Source: Marinobacterium profundum (GTDB lineage Bacteria; Pseudomonadota; Gammaproteobacteria; Pseudomonadales; Balneatricaceae). From it: a stretch of DNA of 64,000 nt. Position 1 is the first letter of the stretch; each line of letters begins with the position of its first letter. Location of the stretch: the NCBI RefSeq assembly GCF_001528745.1, contig NZ_BCNS01000104.1, forward strand, positions 1 to 64,000, in the 5' to 3' direction. Of the stretch, positions 50,755 to 59,760 are shown piece after piece. The notes under the pieces are model-generated. The model had not been told where the DNA came from. It made no database searches and was given only the letters and a program-made list of their open reading frames with translations. The position numbers were made by a program, and so were the translations under genes.

Positions 50755-52473
50755 TTAGCGCTGCAGCAGCACAACAATAATGCCGCCCAGAATGGCCGCG
50801 ACGCCCTGCCAGAAGCGTACCGGGTTGCGTTCCAGCAAAGGCGGACGCGTCCGGTTAATAAACTGCCGGTTGGGCTGGCGCAGGTCGGCCATGAACTCAG
50901 ACAGTTCCTGATAGCGCTTGTACGGGTTTATATGAACAGCCTTTTTGAGGGTTTCATCCACCCAGGCGGGAATCTCGCGCTCATCATGCAGTACTGAGCC
51001 GTAGTGCAGTCGCCGCTGCGCCGCCGCGGTTCTGCATTTGGAGACCTCGGTGCCGTAGGGAAAATTGCCCGACAGCATGTGATAGGTCAGCACGCCCAGG
51101 GAATACAGATCGGAGCAGGAAGTACCCAGCTCCCCCATGAAGTACTCAGGTGCCGTATAGAGCGCAGTGCCCAGAATCACGTCCTGCTGTGCGTCTGGCT
51201 CAGACTCCACAATGCCCGCCACCCGAGCGGCGCCAAAGTCGATGATTTTCACCGTGCCACTGTTGTCGATCATGATGTTGTCGGGCCTGAGGTCCTGATG
51301 CAGGATTTCCATGCGATGCAGCGCCTGCAGCCCGCGGGCGACCTGTTCGATAATGCCGCGCACGGTTTCAAGTTCCGGCCTGGGATTATCCACAAGCCAC
51401 TGTTTCAGCGTCTGGCCTTCGATAAACTCCATTGCCGTGTACAGGTACTGGCGGGGGCGGCTCTGGGCCGCAGCTTTGAGTACATGGGCGCTGTTGATGC
51501 GCCGCGCCGTCCACTCCTCCATCAGAAAACGTTCCAGATAAGCTGGGTCAGCACCCAGATCAATGGACGGCGTTTTCAGCACCACCCGGCTACTGGCGGC
51601 CTCATCCAGCGCCAGATACACATGACTGCGACTGGTGGCATGGAGTTCACGCAGGATTTTATAACCATCAAAGCGTGCCCCCGCCGCCAGTATGGGTGGC
51701 AGTTCCAGCGCCTCGGCATCCCGCTGCAACGAAGCTGAACCGGGCTTTGGTAGCGCATCTACACGCACGATCTGCAAACTGAGGTTATCCCCGCTACCCT
51801 GCTCCAGCGCATGCTCGACGATGCTCCTGGCGGCAGTGTCCAGGTCGCTGCTGCCTGCAATGCTGTCGAGCACAAAGGCCGTGTCGGCGTATTCATAGAC
51901 GCCATCGGTTGCCAGCAGGTAGATATCCCCCTCGCTTAGCGGCCGTATTTGATAATCGAGTTCAATATGAGCTTCAACCCCCAGCGCGCGGCTGAGGTGA
52001 CTTTCGGTTTGCGTCACCCAGAGACGGTGATCGTGGGTCAGCTGCTCCAGACCCTTGTCGTGCAGCCGGTAGATACGGGTATCACCGACGTTAAAGATAT
52101 GCGCCCGAGTCGCCTTGAACACCAGGGCACTGAGCGTGCAGACATAGCCCCGGTCCTTGTCGAACCGGTAGGGGCTGTTCAGCGTCTGGCTATGCAGCCA
52201 GGCGTTGCAGGCCCTAACCACACGCTCCACCGAATGCTGTACCGACCAGGCATCCGAGGTGCAGAAATAGTCATCGAGGAAATTTTTTACCGCCGTTTCA
52301 CTGGCGATATGACTCAGTTCACTGCTACTGATCCCGTCCGCCATGGCAAAGGCCACTCCCTTGCGACTGAGCAAGGGCTCGGTGGGAAGGTAACAACCGT
52401 GAAAGTCCTGATTGGAGGCCTTGAGGCCCTTATCGGCATACTGACCCACTGATACTTTTAAGCGACTGCTCAT
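50755..52473 (-). CDS. Fused PP2C phosphatase and Ser/Thr protein kinase
   Basis: This 572-residue protein joins a PP2C-type phosphatase (about 1-245) to a eukaryotic-like kinase (about 265-535) and ends in a single membrane helix (GVAAILGGIIVVLL). Phosphatase motifs are AMADGISSS (metal Asp46), NVGDTRIYRL and ATDGVYEY. The kinase shows VVLKTPS (Lys), HQDLRPDNIM (catalytic loop with HQD for HRD), and IDFGAARVAG (DFG). The HQD change is conserved in some bacterial kinases and does not remove the Asp. This fusion is known in nitrate assimilation clusters of gammaproteobacteria, where its role is unsettled. Here it lies between an FNT channel and cyanase. The GC-rich hairpin repeat lies in the gap before it. 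Confidence 0.88.
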   Translation of the reverse strand: MSSRLKVSVGQYADKGLKASNQDFHGCYLPTEPLLSRKGVAFAMADGISSSELSHIASETAVKNFLDDYFCTSDAWSVQHSVERVVRACNAWLHSQTLNSPYRFDKDRGYVCTLSALVFKATRAHIFNVGDTRIYRLHDKGLEQLTHDHRLWVTQTESHLSRALGVEAHIELDYQIRPLSEGDIYLLATDGVYEYADTAFVLDSIAGSSDLDTAARSIVEHALEQGSGDNLSLQIVRVDALPKPGSASLQRDAEALELPPILAAGARFDGYKILRELHATSRSHVYLALDEAASSRVVLKTPSIDLGADPAYLERFLMEEWTARRINSAHVLKAAAQSRPRQYLYTAMEFIEGQTLKQWLVDNPRPELETVRGIIEQVARGLQALHRMEILHQDLRPDNIMIDNSGTVKIIDFGAARVAGIVESEPDAQQDVILGTALYTAPEYFMGELGTSCSDLYSLGVLTYHMLSGNFPYGTEVSKCRTAAAQRRLHYGSVLHDEREIPAWVDETLKKAVHINPYKRYQELSEFMADLRQPNRQFINRTRPPLLERNPVRFWQGVAAILGGIIVVLLQR

Positions 52474-52531
52474 GGGTACTCCCCGGTGCCCCGGCCACCA
52501 TAAGTGACCGGGGCTTGGCTATTAACCCGGT

Positions 52532-52694
52532 GGACACAAATAGGTTCCCTCCCTATTTGTCCGTCACGCCAGAACTCTTTAGCCTAAAAGAATGGGCGCA
52601 AGTGCATGGACTTGCTGGTCTTCTTGGGGGCGAAGAGATGGCGTTCGCATTGGCCTGCGACCAATGATGAAGCATCCCTGCTTCATGTATTAAC
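52532..52694 (+). repeat. Four-hairpin intergenic repeat, full copy
   Basis: This 163-bp copy contains the same order of structures as 12390-12528: ACAAATAGG-TTCCCTC-CCTATTTGT, a GGGCGCAAGTGCATGGACTT stretch matching the second hairpin's loop, CATTGG-CCTGCGA-CCAATG, and ATGAAGCATCCCTGCTTCAT, ending in GTATTAAC. Parts of the stems differ but still pair, so the structure rather than the sequence is conserved. It lies between the FNT gene and the phosphatase-kinase gene. Confidence 0.8.
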
Positions 52695-52710
52695 TCACCG
52701 GGTTGATATA

Positions 52711-53535
52711 TCAGACAGAAACAGTCTGAACCGTACGTTTCTTGCCGGTGCGAATGTGAGTGGTATAGAGCGTCAGCCCGGTGAACGCCAGACCCCCGAC
52801 GAGGTTACCCAGCACAGTAGGGATTTCGTTCCAGATGAGGTAATCCATGATGGAGAAATCACCGCCCATGATGATGCCAGAGGGGAACAGGAACATGTTC
52901 ACAACTGAATGCTCGAAGCCCATAAAGAAGAACAGCATGATCGGCATCCACATGGCGATGACCTTGCCGCTCACCGTGGTGGAAATCATGGCGCCAACTA
53001 CTCCCATGGATACCATCCAGTTACACAGCATGCCGCGCAGGAAGATGGTGATCCATCCCGCCGCTCCGTATTCCGCATAACCCAGGGTACGGGCTTCGCC
53101 CACGCTGGCAATCTTCGCACCCACAGCACCGGGGTCCGTATTGAAGCCGTAGGTGAAAACGAAGGCCATCATCACGGCCACCGTCAGGGCGCCGGCAAAG
53201 TTGCCGATGAACACCAGACCCCAGTTCCTGAGAATGCCATTAACGGTCACCCCCGGACGCCGATCCAGCCATGCCAGCGGCGTCAGCACGAATACCCCGG
53301 TGAGCAGGTCAAAGCCCATCAGGTACAGCATGCAAAAACCCACCGGAAACAGAATGGCCCCAATCAAAAAGACACCGGTTTCCACGGCGATAGTAATGGC
53401 AAACACCGCCGCCAGCGCCAGTATGGCTCCGGCCATATAGGCCCTGATCAGCGTATCGCGAGTCGACATGTGAATCTTGGATTCACCGGCATCGACCATC
53501 TTTGTCACAAACTCAGACGGAACCAGATAAGCCAT
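52711..53535 (-). CDS. Formate/nitrite transporter family channel
   Basis: This 274-residue protein has the six-helix fold of FocA/NirC channels, which pass formate, nitrite or related anions. The family segments are AILFPVGFCMLYLMGFDLLT (helix 2, with the conserved filter surroundings), NWGLVFIGNFAGAL (helix 3), GMLCNWMVSMGVVGAM and the GFEHSVVNMF motif with the central His. The ATG at 53535 has AGAGG eight bases upstream, so the long frame from 53736 is not used. Neighbours (PP2C-kinase, cyanase) point to nitrogen assimilation, so nitrite or cyanate would be plausible cargo. A leader hairpin lies upstream. Confidence 0.88.
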   Translation of the reverse strand: MAYLVPSEFVTKMVDAGESKIHMSTRDTLIRAYMAGAILALAAVFAITIAVETGVFLIGAILFPVGFCMLYLMGFDLLTGVFVLTPLAWLDRRPGVTVNGILRNWGLVFIGNFAGALTVAVMMAFVFTYGFNTDPGAVGAKIASVGEARTLGYAEYGAAGWITIFLRGMLCNWMVSMGVVGAMISTTVSGKVIAMWMPIMLFFFMGFEHSVVNMFLFPSGIIMGGDFSIMDYLIWNEIPTVLGNLVGGLAFTGLTLYTTHIRTGKKRTVQTVSV

Positions 53536-53634
53536 AGCTATTGCCTCTTTCCAGGAAAAATATGTCACTGCGCATTGGCGACCCATCCCTTGGCCTACGC
53601 CTGCAGCCTCCGACACTTGCGTGTGAACAGGCAC

Positions 53635-53687
53635 AAAAAAGCGCCCACAACCGACCTGCAAAAGCAGTTCAGTGAGGACGCCGTTGT
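53635..53687 (-). promoter_or_regulatory. Attenuator-like leader before the FNT gene
   Basis: On the minus strand GCGTCC pairs with GGGCGC and is followed directly by TTTTTT. Upstream parts of the same RNA, ACAAC and GTTGT, can pair only if this stem is open, and CTGC-TTTT-GCAG forms a small inner hairpin. Mutually exclusive stems ending in a terminator are typical of attenuation; the terminator is 100 bp before the FNT start. The signal is unknown. A NasT/NasR-like antiterminator would fit nitrate control, by inference. Confidence 0.45.
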
Positions 53688-53956
53688 CCGTAACAAACAA
53701 TTTGTAGAAGTCTGGGGCGGCCCAATGGCAATCCACCTAACAGGATTGAAAACCCTACCTGTCAAAACTCATACTGGGTAAAGCAATAGTCGTGCCTAAG
53801 CTCCGTTATCCGCTTTAGGGTCGCGTAAACAGCCACTCAGGTGCCTGCTGCGCGCCCGGAAATTGCTCCTGCTACCGAGCATCAAGGCGCGCCTGTGGAC
53901 AGATAAAGCGCAGCAAACCGTAAAGATGCACCGCAAGTGCGCACTACCGGCCAGGC

Positions 53957-55132
53957 TTAAACACCCGCCGCCGCGGCGCGCGCATCGAGCGCGCCCGACC
54001 AGCGGGTCAGCAGCAATGCCAGCAGTACAATCAGGGCTCCGATCCAGGCAGTATCGGTGAGTGCCATATCGGCAATGATGACCCCGCCGATGAGCGAGCC
54101 CAGGGCGATGCCGACGTTAAAGGCGGCGATATTCAACCCCGCGGCCACATCAACCGCATGGGGCGCATATTTTTCCGCCAGCTGTACCACATACACCTGC
54201 AGGCCCGGCACATTGCCGAAAGCAAAGCCGCCCCAGATCAATACTGTCAGTACCGCTGTAATCGGGTTGGCCGCGCTGAACGTGAAGACCAGCAGTACCA
54301 GTGCCAGCGCCGCGAAAATAATTTTCAGCGCAGGAATAGGCCCCAGGCGGTCAGCCAGTCGGCCGCCCCAGATATTGCCCACCGCCACCGAGACACCATA
54401 AACCAGCATGATCAGGCCGATGGCGCTGGGCTCAAAGCCCGATACCTGCTGCAGAATGGGAGCAAGGTAGGTAAAGGCCACAAAGGTGCCGCCATAGCCC
54501 ACCGCCGTCATGGCGTAGACCAGTAGCAGGCGTGGCTCTTTCAGTACCGCCAGCTGTTGTGACACTGTCGCCGCCGCGGGCTGTTTCAGATTACCCGGTA
54601 CCAGTATTGCACTGCCGATCAGCGCCAAAGCCCCCAGCAGTGACACCACCAGGAAGGTCGCGCGCCAGCCAAAATGCTGTCCGATCCAGGTGCCCAGCGG
54701 CACACCAGTTACCAGCGCTACGGTCAGGCCGGTAAACATAATGGCGATGGCACTCGCCTCCTTGTCCTTGCTCACAAGACCGGTGGCAATGGTGGATCCA
54801 ATGGAGAAAAATACGCCATGGGCCAGGCCCGTCAGAATGCGCGCACTCATCAGTGAGCTGTAGCCGGGCGCCATCCAGGCCAGCAGGTTACCGAGCACAA
54901 AGAGCGCCATGATGCTGAGCAGCACTGTTTTGCGGTTCCAGCGTCCGGTCAGGGCCGTAAGCACCGGTGCACCTATGGCAACGCCCAGGGCGTACAGGCT
55001 GATCAGCAGCCCGGCCGAGGGCAGCGAAACACCCAGGTCCTGGGCGATAGTGGGCACCAATCCGACGATCACAAATTCGGTGGTACCAATGGCAAAGGCG
55101 CTGAGTGTCAGCGCCAGCAAGGCAAGGGGCAT
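53957..55132 (-). CDS. MFS transporter, sugar-efflux/YdhP-like
   Basis: This 391-residue protein has 12 membrane helices of the major facilitator superfamily. The start LALLALTLSAFAIGTTEFVI, the GRWNRKTVLLSIMALF loop after helix 2 and RILTGLAHGVFFSIGSTIAT (helix 4) match the arabinose/chloramphenicol-efflux type subfamily. The ATG at 55132 is chosen because GGAGA lies seven bases before it; upstream starts (TTG 55210, ATG 55201) have no ribosome binding site. It is divergent from lysR at 55232, which probably controls it. A long gap of about 420 bp follows (53536-53956), with the leader and no further gene. Confidence 0.87.
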   Translation of the reverse strand: MPLALLALTLSAFAIGTTEFVIVGLVPTIAQDLGVSLPSAGLLISLYALGVAIGAPVLTALTGRWNRKTVLLSIMALFVLGNLLAWMAPGYSSLMSARILTGLAHGVFFSIGSTIATGLVSKDKEASAIAIMFTGLTVALVTGVPLGTWIGQHFGWRATFLVVSLLGALALIGSAILVPGNLKQPAAATVSQQLAVLKEPRLLLVYAMTAVGYGGTFVAFTYLAPILQQVSGFEPSAIGLIMLVYGVSVAVGNIWGGRLADRLGPIPALKIIFAALALVLLVFTFSAANPITAVLTVLIWGGFAFGNVPGLQVYVVQLAEKYAPHAVDVAAGLNIAAFNVGIALGSLIGGVIIADMALTDTAWIGALIVLLALLLTRWSGALDARAAAAGV

Positions 55133-55231
55133 GAGCCGTCTCCAGAATGAATACTTGACGGCGTGCATTGTGCGGCGCAATATTTTTTCAATAAACGCCA
55201 TAAACATCAAAACATATTTGCAGAAACAACA

Positions 55232-56113
55232 ATGATAAGCCGATCCGATGATCTGGAAATACTGCTGGCCGTGGTCGATAGCGGCGGTTTCTCCACCGCC
55301 GCCGAGCTACTGGGCATTCAGGTGGCGCGGGCCTCCCGCGCAGTGACCCGGCTGGAACAACAGCTGGCCACGACCCTGCTCAATCGCACCACCCGGCGGG
55401 TTGAACTCAGCGAAGACGGGCGAATTTTTGTCGCCCAGGTACGCCAGGGCCTGGCTCAGCTTGAAGGCGCCGAGGAACAGCTGCGCCTGCGTCACCAGGC
55501 ACCGGCCGGCCCCCTGCGCGTCGATGCCGCCAGCCCCTTTATGCTGCATCAGCTGGTGCCCCACATTCGGGCATTCCGCGAATCTTATCCACAGATCGAA
55601 CTGGAACTCACCACCAGCGAGGGCTTTATCGACCTGCTAGAAAAACGCACCGATGTCGCCATCCGCATTGGCGAGATGCAGGATTCCAGCCTGCACGCTC
55701 GCTTTCTTGGCCGCTCCAAACTCCACCTGGTGGCCAGCCCCACCTACCTGGCAACTCACCCGGCGCCGCAGTCAGCGGCGGAACTTGCCGGGCATGACTG
55801 TATCGGCTTCACCTCCCCCGCCAGCCTTAATCAGTGGCCGGTGGGCACCGGCATGCGCATCAATGCCGCAGTCTCGGCCAGCAGCGGCGAAGTCATCCGC
55901 CAGCTGTGTCTGGCATCCCAGGGCATCGCCAGCCTGTCCCACTTCATGGTCGCCGACGACCTCGCCGCAGGGCGACTGATCCCGCTGCTAATGGATCAGA
56001 TACAGTCACCCCACCCGCGCGAGCAGGTCAACGCCGTCTACTATCGCAACACGGCGCTGTCAGCACGCATCAGCGCCTTTCTTGATTTCTTCCAGCCCAG
56101 ACTTTCGCTTTAA
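55232..56113 (+). CDS. LysR-family transcriptional regulator
   Basis: This 293-residue LysR protein has its DNA-binding domain in residues 1-60 (RSDDLEILLAVVDSGGFSTA, then ARASRAVTRLEQQLATTLL). The effector domain begins at about 88 with GPLRVDAASPFMLHQLVPHI. It belongs to the AaeR/DmlR-like subgroup, with the C-terminal HPREQVNAVYY segment. It is divergent from the MFS gene with a 99-bp gap. The ribosome binding site at ATG 55232 is weak (AACAACA). Confidence 0.87.
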   Translation: MISRSDDLEILLAVVDSGGFSTAAELLGIQVARASRAVTRLEQQLATTLLNRTTRRVELSEDGRIFVAQVRQGLAQLEGAEEQLRLRHQAPAGPLRVDAASPFMLHQLVPHIRAFRESYPQIELELTTSEGFIDLLEKRTDVAIRIGEMQDSSLHARFLGRSKLHLVASPTYLATHPAPQSAAELAGHDCIGFTSPASLNQWPVGTGMRINAAVSASSGEVIRQLCLASQGIASLSHFMVADDLAAGRLIPLLMDQIQSPHPREQVNAVYYRNTALSARISAFLDFFQPRLSL

Positions 56114-56263
56114 GCCCCTCAGAATCCAACCCCGCGCCTGTGCATTAAAGCGAGTGCAGCCTGACTGCCATTTCCCTAATACAGGGAGCATTTTCCAAAG
56201 AACCGCCAGAGAGGGAAAAATGTCGTTATTGCAGGTAAAGCAACAATAAATACGTCCATATAC

Positions 56264-56295
56264 AAAAAAACGCCCGGGAAATGAATCGCCGGGCG
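56264..56295 (-). terminator. Terminator of the second TRAP operon
   Basis: CGCCCGG and CCGGGCG pair perfectly and are followed on the minus strand by TTTTTTT. It lies 46 bp after the dctM stop and may also stop plus-strand transcription from lysR. Confidence 0.85.
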
Positions 56296-56340
56296 CAAAA
56301 ACCGCAACACTACAGCTTGCCTGTCACTGAGGCCCCTGGC

Positions 56341-57651
56341 CTATTTAAAGGTGTCCGGCAGCAGCATTTTCGGCAACCAGAGCGCGAGCTCCGGGAAGAC
56401 GATGATCAGCAGCAGAATCAGTAGCATCGGAATCAGAATGATTACCACATCCCGCAGTACCTGCACCACGTTCATGCCGCCAATGGACGCAGAAATCAGC
56501 AGACAGAGGCCGTAGGGCGGCGTCACCAATCCAAAGGCCAGGGACACTATGCCGATAATGGCAAAGACGACGGGGTGAATACCCGCATCCAGCGCCACCG
56601 GCAGCAGCACTGTACCCAGGATGATGATGGTTGGAATGGCATCAATAAAGAGCCCGAAAAACAGGAAGAGCGCGCCTATTACCAGCGAGGTGCCAAAGGT
56701 ACCGAATTCCATGCTGGTCATGGTGGAAACAATCAGTCGGGGCACGTTGTAGAACGCCAGCATCCAGCCGAAAGCCGAGGCCGTCCCTATGGCAAACAGC
56801 GAAATGGATGCAAAGCGCCCGGTATCGTAAAGAATCCCGCCCAGGTCCCGCACACTGACCGTGCGATAGACAAACATGCCCAGAATCAGCGCATAGGCCG
56901 CGGCGATTATCGCGCTTTCGGTCGGCGTTACAATACCGCCAACGATGCCGCCGATCACCAGTATCGGTGTCAGCATAGCCAGGGCCGCCCCCTTGAAAGC
57001 AGTCAGAAACTCAGTAAAGGTCGGACGCCCAGCCGTCGGATAGCCATACACCTTGGCGTATCCATAGACGGTGGCCATCAGCGCTGCGGCTATCATAAAG
57101 CCCGGAATAGCACCGGCAAGAAAGAGCGCCCCCACCGATACCGACATCACGCCGCCCCAAACAACCATCAGGATGCTGGGCGGAATGATCACTCCCATCA
57201 CGGATGAGCAGGCGGTAATCGCAATGGCAAAACGCTTGTCGTAGCCTTCTTTCACCATGGCCGGAATCAAAATTTTGCCACAACCGGCGGCATCCGCGGT
57301 CGACGACCCCGAGATACCGGCAAATAGCATCGACACCGCCACATTTACATGTCCCAGCCCGCCCGGCATCCAGCCGGTCAGTACGCGCGCCAGTTCAATC
57401 AGCCGATCGGTGATCTTGCCTGAGTTCATCAAATTTGCCGCCAGCAGAAAGAACGGCACCGCCAGCAGGATAAAGGAGTTATAGGACTGGAACATCCGAT
57501 CCATGATGATGAAGGGCGTCAGGCGCATATCGAGCATCACGACGGGAATAGTGGCGATACCCAGCGCAAAGGCTACGGGCACGCGGATAGCAACCAGCAG
57601 GATAAAGCCGCCCACCAGGAGCGCACAGGCTAGCGCGGTCGAGACAATCAT
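56341..57651 (-). CDS. dctM: TRAP transporter large permease (DctM)
   Basis: This 436-residue protein is the large membrane subunit of a second TRAP system. The segments are FALGIATIPVVMLDMRLTP, AGISGSSTADAAGCGKILIP (about 108-127) and VITACSSVMGVIIPPSILMVV-like (here AITACSSVMGVIIPPSI). FGLVTPPYGLCLLISA is near the C-terminus. Its ATG overlaps the DctQ stop. GAGG lies eight bases before the start. The SSTADAAG motif and the conserved Pro-Pro pair mark the transport core. The cargo is likely a hydroxy or keto acid, because a D-2-hydroxyacid dehydrogenase gene is divergent on the other side. Confidence 0.92.
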   Translation of the reverse strand: MIVSTALACALLVGGFILLVAIRVPVAFALGIATIPVVMLDMRLTPFIIMDRMFQSYNSFILLAVPFFLLAANLMNSGKITDRLIELARVLTGWMPGGLGHVNVAVSMLFAGISGSSTADAAGCGKILIPAMVKEGYDKRFAIAITACSSVMGVIIPPSILMVVWGGVMSVSVGALFLAGAIPGFMIAAALMATVYGYAKVYGYPTAGRPTFTEFLTAFKGAALAMLTPILVIGGIVGGIVTPTESAIIAAAYALILGMFVYRTVSVRDLGGILYDTGRFASISLFAIGTASAFGWMLAFYNVPRLIVSTMTSMEFGTFGTSLVIGALFLFFGLFIDAIPTIIILGTVLLPVALDAGIHPVVFAIIGIVSLAFGLVTPPYGLCLLISASIGGMNVVQVLRDVVIILIPMLLILLLIIVFPELALWLPKMLLPDTFK

Positions 57652-58142
57652 GGCGTAACCTCGGAAGATTGACGGTATTCAACAACCGCCTCGTATAAGC
57701 GATAGCCCGCGAACAGTGTCCAGAGCGTACCGGCGATCGGCACTGAGATGTAAATGATCATCAGATTGGCGCGCATCATCACAGAATGCTGAATGAAGCC
57801 AAACTTGGCATAGTCGATGCCGTACCAGGCAAAGAGCACCGCAAAGATCAGCACGAAGCCCAGCACTATGCTTTTTTGCAGCAAACGCCAGCCTGGACGG
57901 ATCGCATCGGGCAGCACCCGGACGTCAAAGTGGCTGCCATCCCAGACCGCGATGGCGGACCCAATCATGACAACCCAGACAAAAATGAAAGTCGAAAGCT
58001 CTTCGGTCCAGAGGTAGACCGGGAGTATGTCGGTGTAACGGGATATGACCTGCATGCCCACGGGAATCGCCAGAGCGCCCACCAGGGCCCCCATCAATAC
58101 CCGCAACACCCGACAAAGGTTATCCAGCACTTGTCCCATCAT
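57648..58142 (-). CDS. dctQ: TRAP transporter small permease (DctQ)
   Basis: This 164-residue protein is the small TRAP subunit with four membrane helices at about 17-35, 50-68, 90-108 and 130-150. The LWTEELSTFIFVWVVMIGSA segment in the second helix carries the Trp-Thr-Glu-Glu feature typical of the subunit. It overlaps dctM by four bases and follows the binding-protein gene by 87 bp. Two adjacent ATGs at 58142 and 58139 could both serve as start. Confidence 0.9.
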   Translation of the reverse strand: MMGQVLDNLCRVLRVLMGALVGALAIPVGMQVISRYTDILPVYLWTEELSTFIFVWVVMIGSAIAVWDGSHFDVRVLPDAIRPGWRLLQKSIVLGFVLIFAVLFAWYGIDYAKFGFIQHSVMMRANLMIIYISVPIAGTLWTLFAGYRLYEAVVEYRQSSEVTP

Positions 58143-58229
58143 GGTGAGATCCTGAACGACAGTTGGCCGTAAAATAGGCCCGGATGAGATCAGGCTCCTG
58201 CGGCCGCAGGCCGCGGAGCCCGATGGGGA

Positions 58230-59225
58230 TTACTTGGCGCGGATAGCGGCCAGAAGATCCGTAGCACCCAGCTCGGCTGCGTACTCATCCTGTACAGGAG
58301 TCACGAGTTCAAGCAGATGCTCGCGGTTGGCAAACTCCTGCAGCTGAATCTGACCGGCATCGGCCATTTCTTTCAGCTTGGCACTGTCTTCACGCGCTTC
58401 CAGTTCGCGACCGAAGGCACCAGCTTCCTTGCCTGCACGCATAATCGCGGCCTGCAGTTCGGCGGGAAGCTTGCGCATGGATTTGCCACTGAAAACGATC
58501 GGCCGCACGGTGATGGAGTGACGCGTGAGCGTGACGTGGGGTGCCACCTCGTAAAACTTGAGGTTCTGCAGGCTGGCCGCTTCGTTTTCGAGTCCTGAGA
58601 CAACACCGGTCTGAATGGCGTTGTAAACCTCGTTATAGGCAATCGCCGAGGGTGCCGCACTGATAGCCGCAAAGATCTGCGCCTGAATAGGCGCGCCCAT
58701 CACTCGCATCTTGTGACCGGCAAGCTCATCAATATTGCCGATGGCCTTGCTGGAAATCAGGTTACGGGTGCCACCGCCGGAGTAGCCCACCACCACAAGA
58801 TCGGCCTTCTCCTTGAGCTCGCCTTCCAGCGGCGCCAGCACATCGCTGGAGAGCACCGAGTTCCAGTGCTCCAGATCCCGGAACAGGAACGGCATGTCCA
58901 TCAGGGGAATAGCCGGTGCGAAAGTTGCCATATTGGACGGCGCCATAATGGAGTAATCGATGGCCACCCCCTGATTCAGGAAGGTCACGTAGTCGGACTC
59001 AACCCCCAGTTCGCCATTAAGGCGCAAATCCATCACCAGCTCGCCATCATAGTACTGGTCCACCAGCTCGCCAAAACGCACCATTGTTTTGGTGAAGGCA
59101 TGCTCGTTATCGAACATGCTCGCACCGCGCAGCGTGATCGCTTCGGCATGAACCGCGGGTGCCAGTACAACAGCCGAAACGACGGCAGCCTGGAGCAGGT
59201 TTTTTGCGTGATTGATAATAGACAT
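58230..59225 (-). CDS. dctP: TRAP transporter substrate-binding protein (DctP)
   Basis: This 331-residue protein has a signal peptide (NLLQAAVVSAVVLAPAVHAE, cleavage after about 27). The DctP fold is shown by DLRLNGELGVESDYVTFLNQ near the start, then PLMDMPFLFRDLEHWNSVL, IDELAGHKMRVMGAPIQAQI with the Arg that usually holds a carboxylate (about 173), and QTGVVSGLENEAASL. AGAGG lies eight bases before the ATG at 59225, so the frame from 59330 is not used. It is the first gene of the operon. Confidence 0.9.
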   Translation of the reverse strand: MSIINHAKNLLQAAVVSAVVLAPAVHAEAITLRGASMFDNEHAFTKTMVRFGELVDQYYDGELVMDLRLNGELGVESDYVTFLNQGVAIDYSIMAPSNMATFAPAIPLMDMPFLFRDLEHWNSVLSSDVLAPLEGELKEKADLVVVGYSGGGTRNLISSKAIGNIDELAGHKMRVMGAPIQAQIFAAISAAPSAIAYNEVYNAIQTGVVSGLENEAASLQNLKFYEVAPHVTLTRHSITVRPIVFSGKSMRKLPAELQAAIMRAGKEAGAFGRELEAREDSAKLKEMADAGQIQLQEFANREHLLELVTPVQDEYAAELGATDLLAAIRAK

Positions 59226-59760
59226 GATGTTCCTCTTATTGTTGTATGCACCGCGTTTTTTGGGTCGCCTTAGCCGGTCACTGCACGGCGGCAACCCCCA
59301 TAGAAGACGTGAATATACGCAACCGGTCAAGCACTATGTGTAAATATTTGTAATATTTATGTTACTTAAACAACATTCACAACAGCTTCAGCAAAACTGC
59401 TATGGAAAGCACAAGGCCTTTGAAATCATCATATTAAAGTAGCTTAAAGTACAAAAAAGAAGGACCTGAATCAGAAAAAAACAGCGTTATTCGCAGTAGC
59501 CTATCGCAACCGAAAATCAGTGTTCAGCCGGGTTTTATCAAGTATAACGCCCATAAACTGTCCAGGCATTACAACAGGAAAGACTCGAAGTCGCGTAAAA
59601 TTACAACTAATAACAATATATCGTCACATCCGTACGCGCTATGATCTGGGGGTTTTATATCCGCTACAGCAGACACCGAGGCCTGACCTCCGACGATGAA
59701 CGCAGCCGGATATTCGATACAACATAACACCAATAGCCCCATGGAAAGGACCCTGAAGCC
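59226..59760. other. Divergent intergenic region without a gene
   Basis: This 535-bp gap separates the second TRAP operon from the D-2-hydroxyacid dehydrogenase gene. It is AT-rich compared with its flanks, as promoter regions often are. I found no convincing reading frame, tRNA, hairpin or operator, and no copy of the intergenic repeat. Confidence 0.5.
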
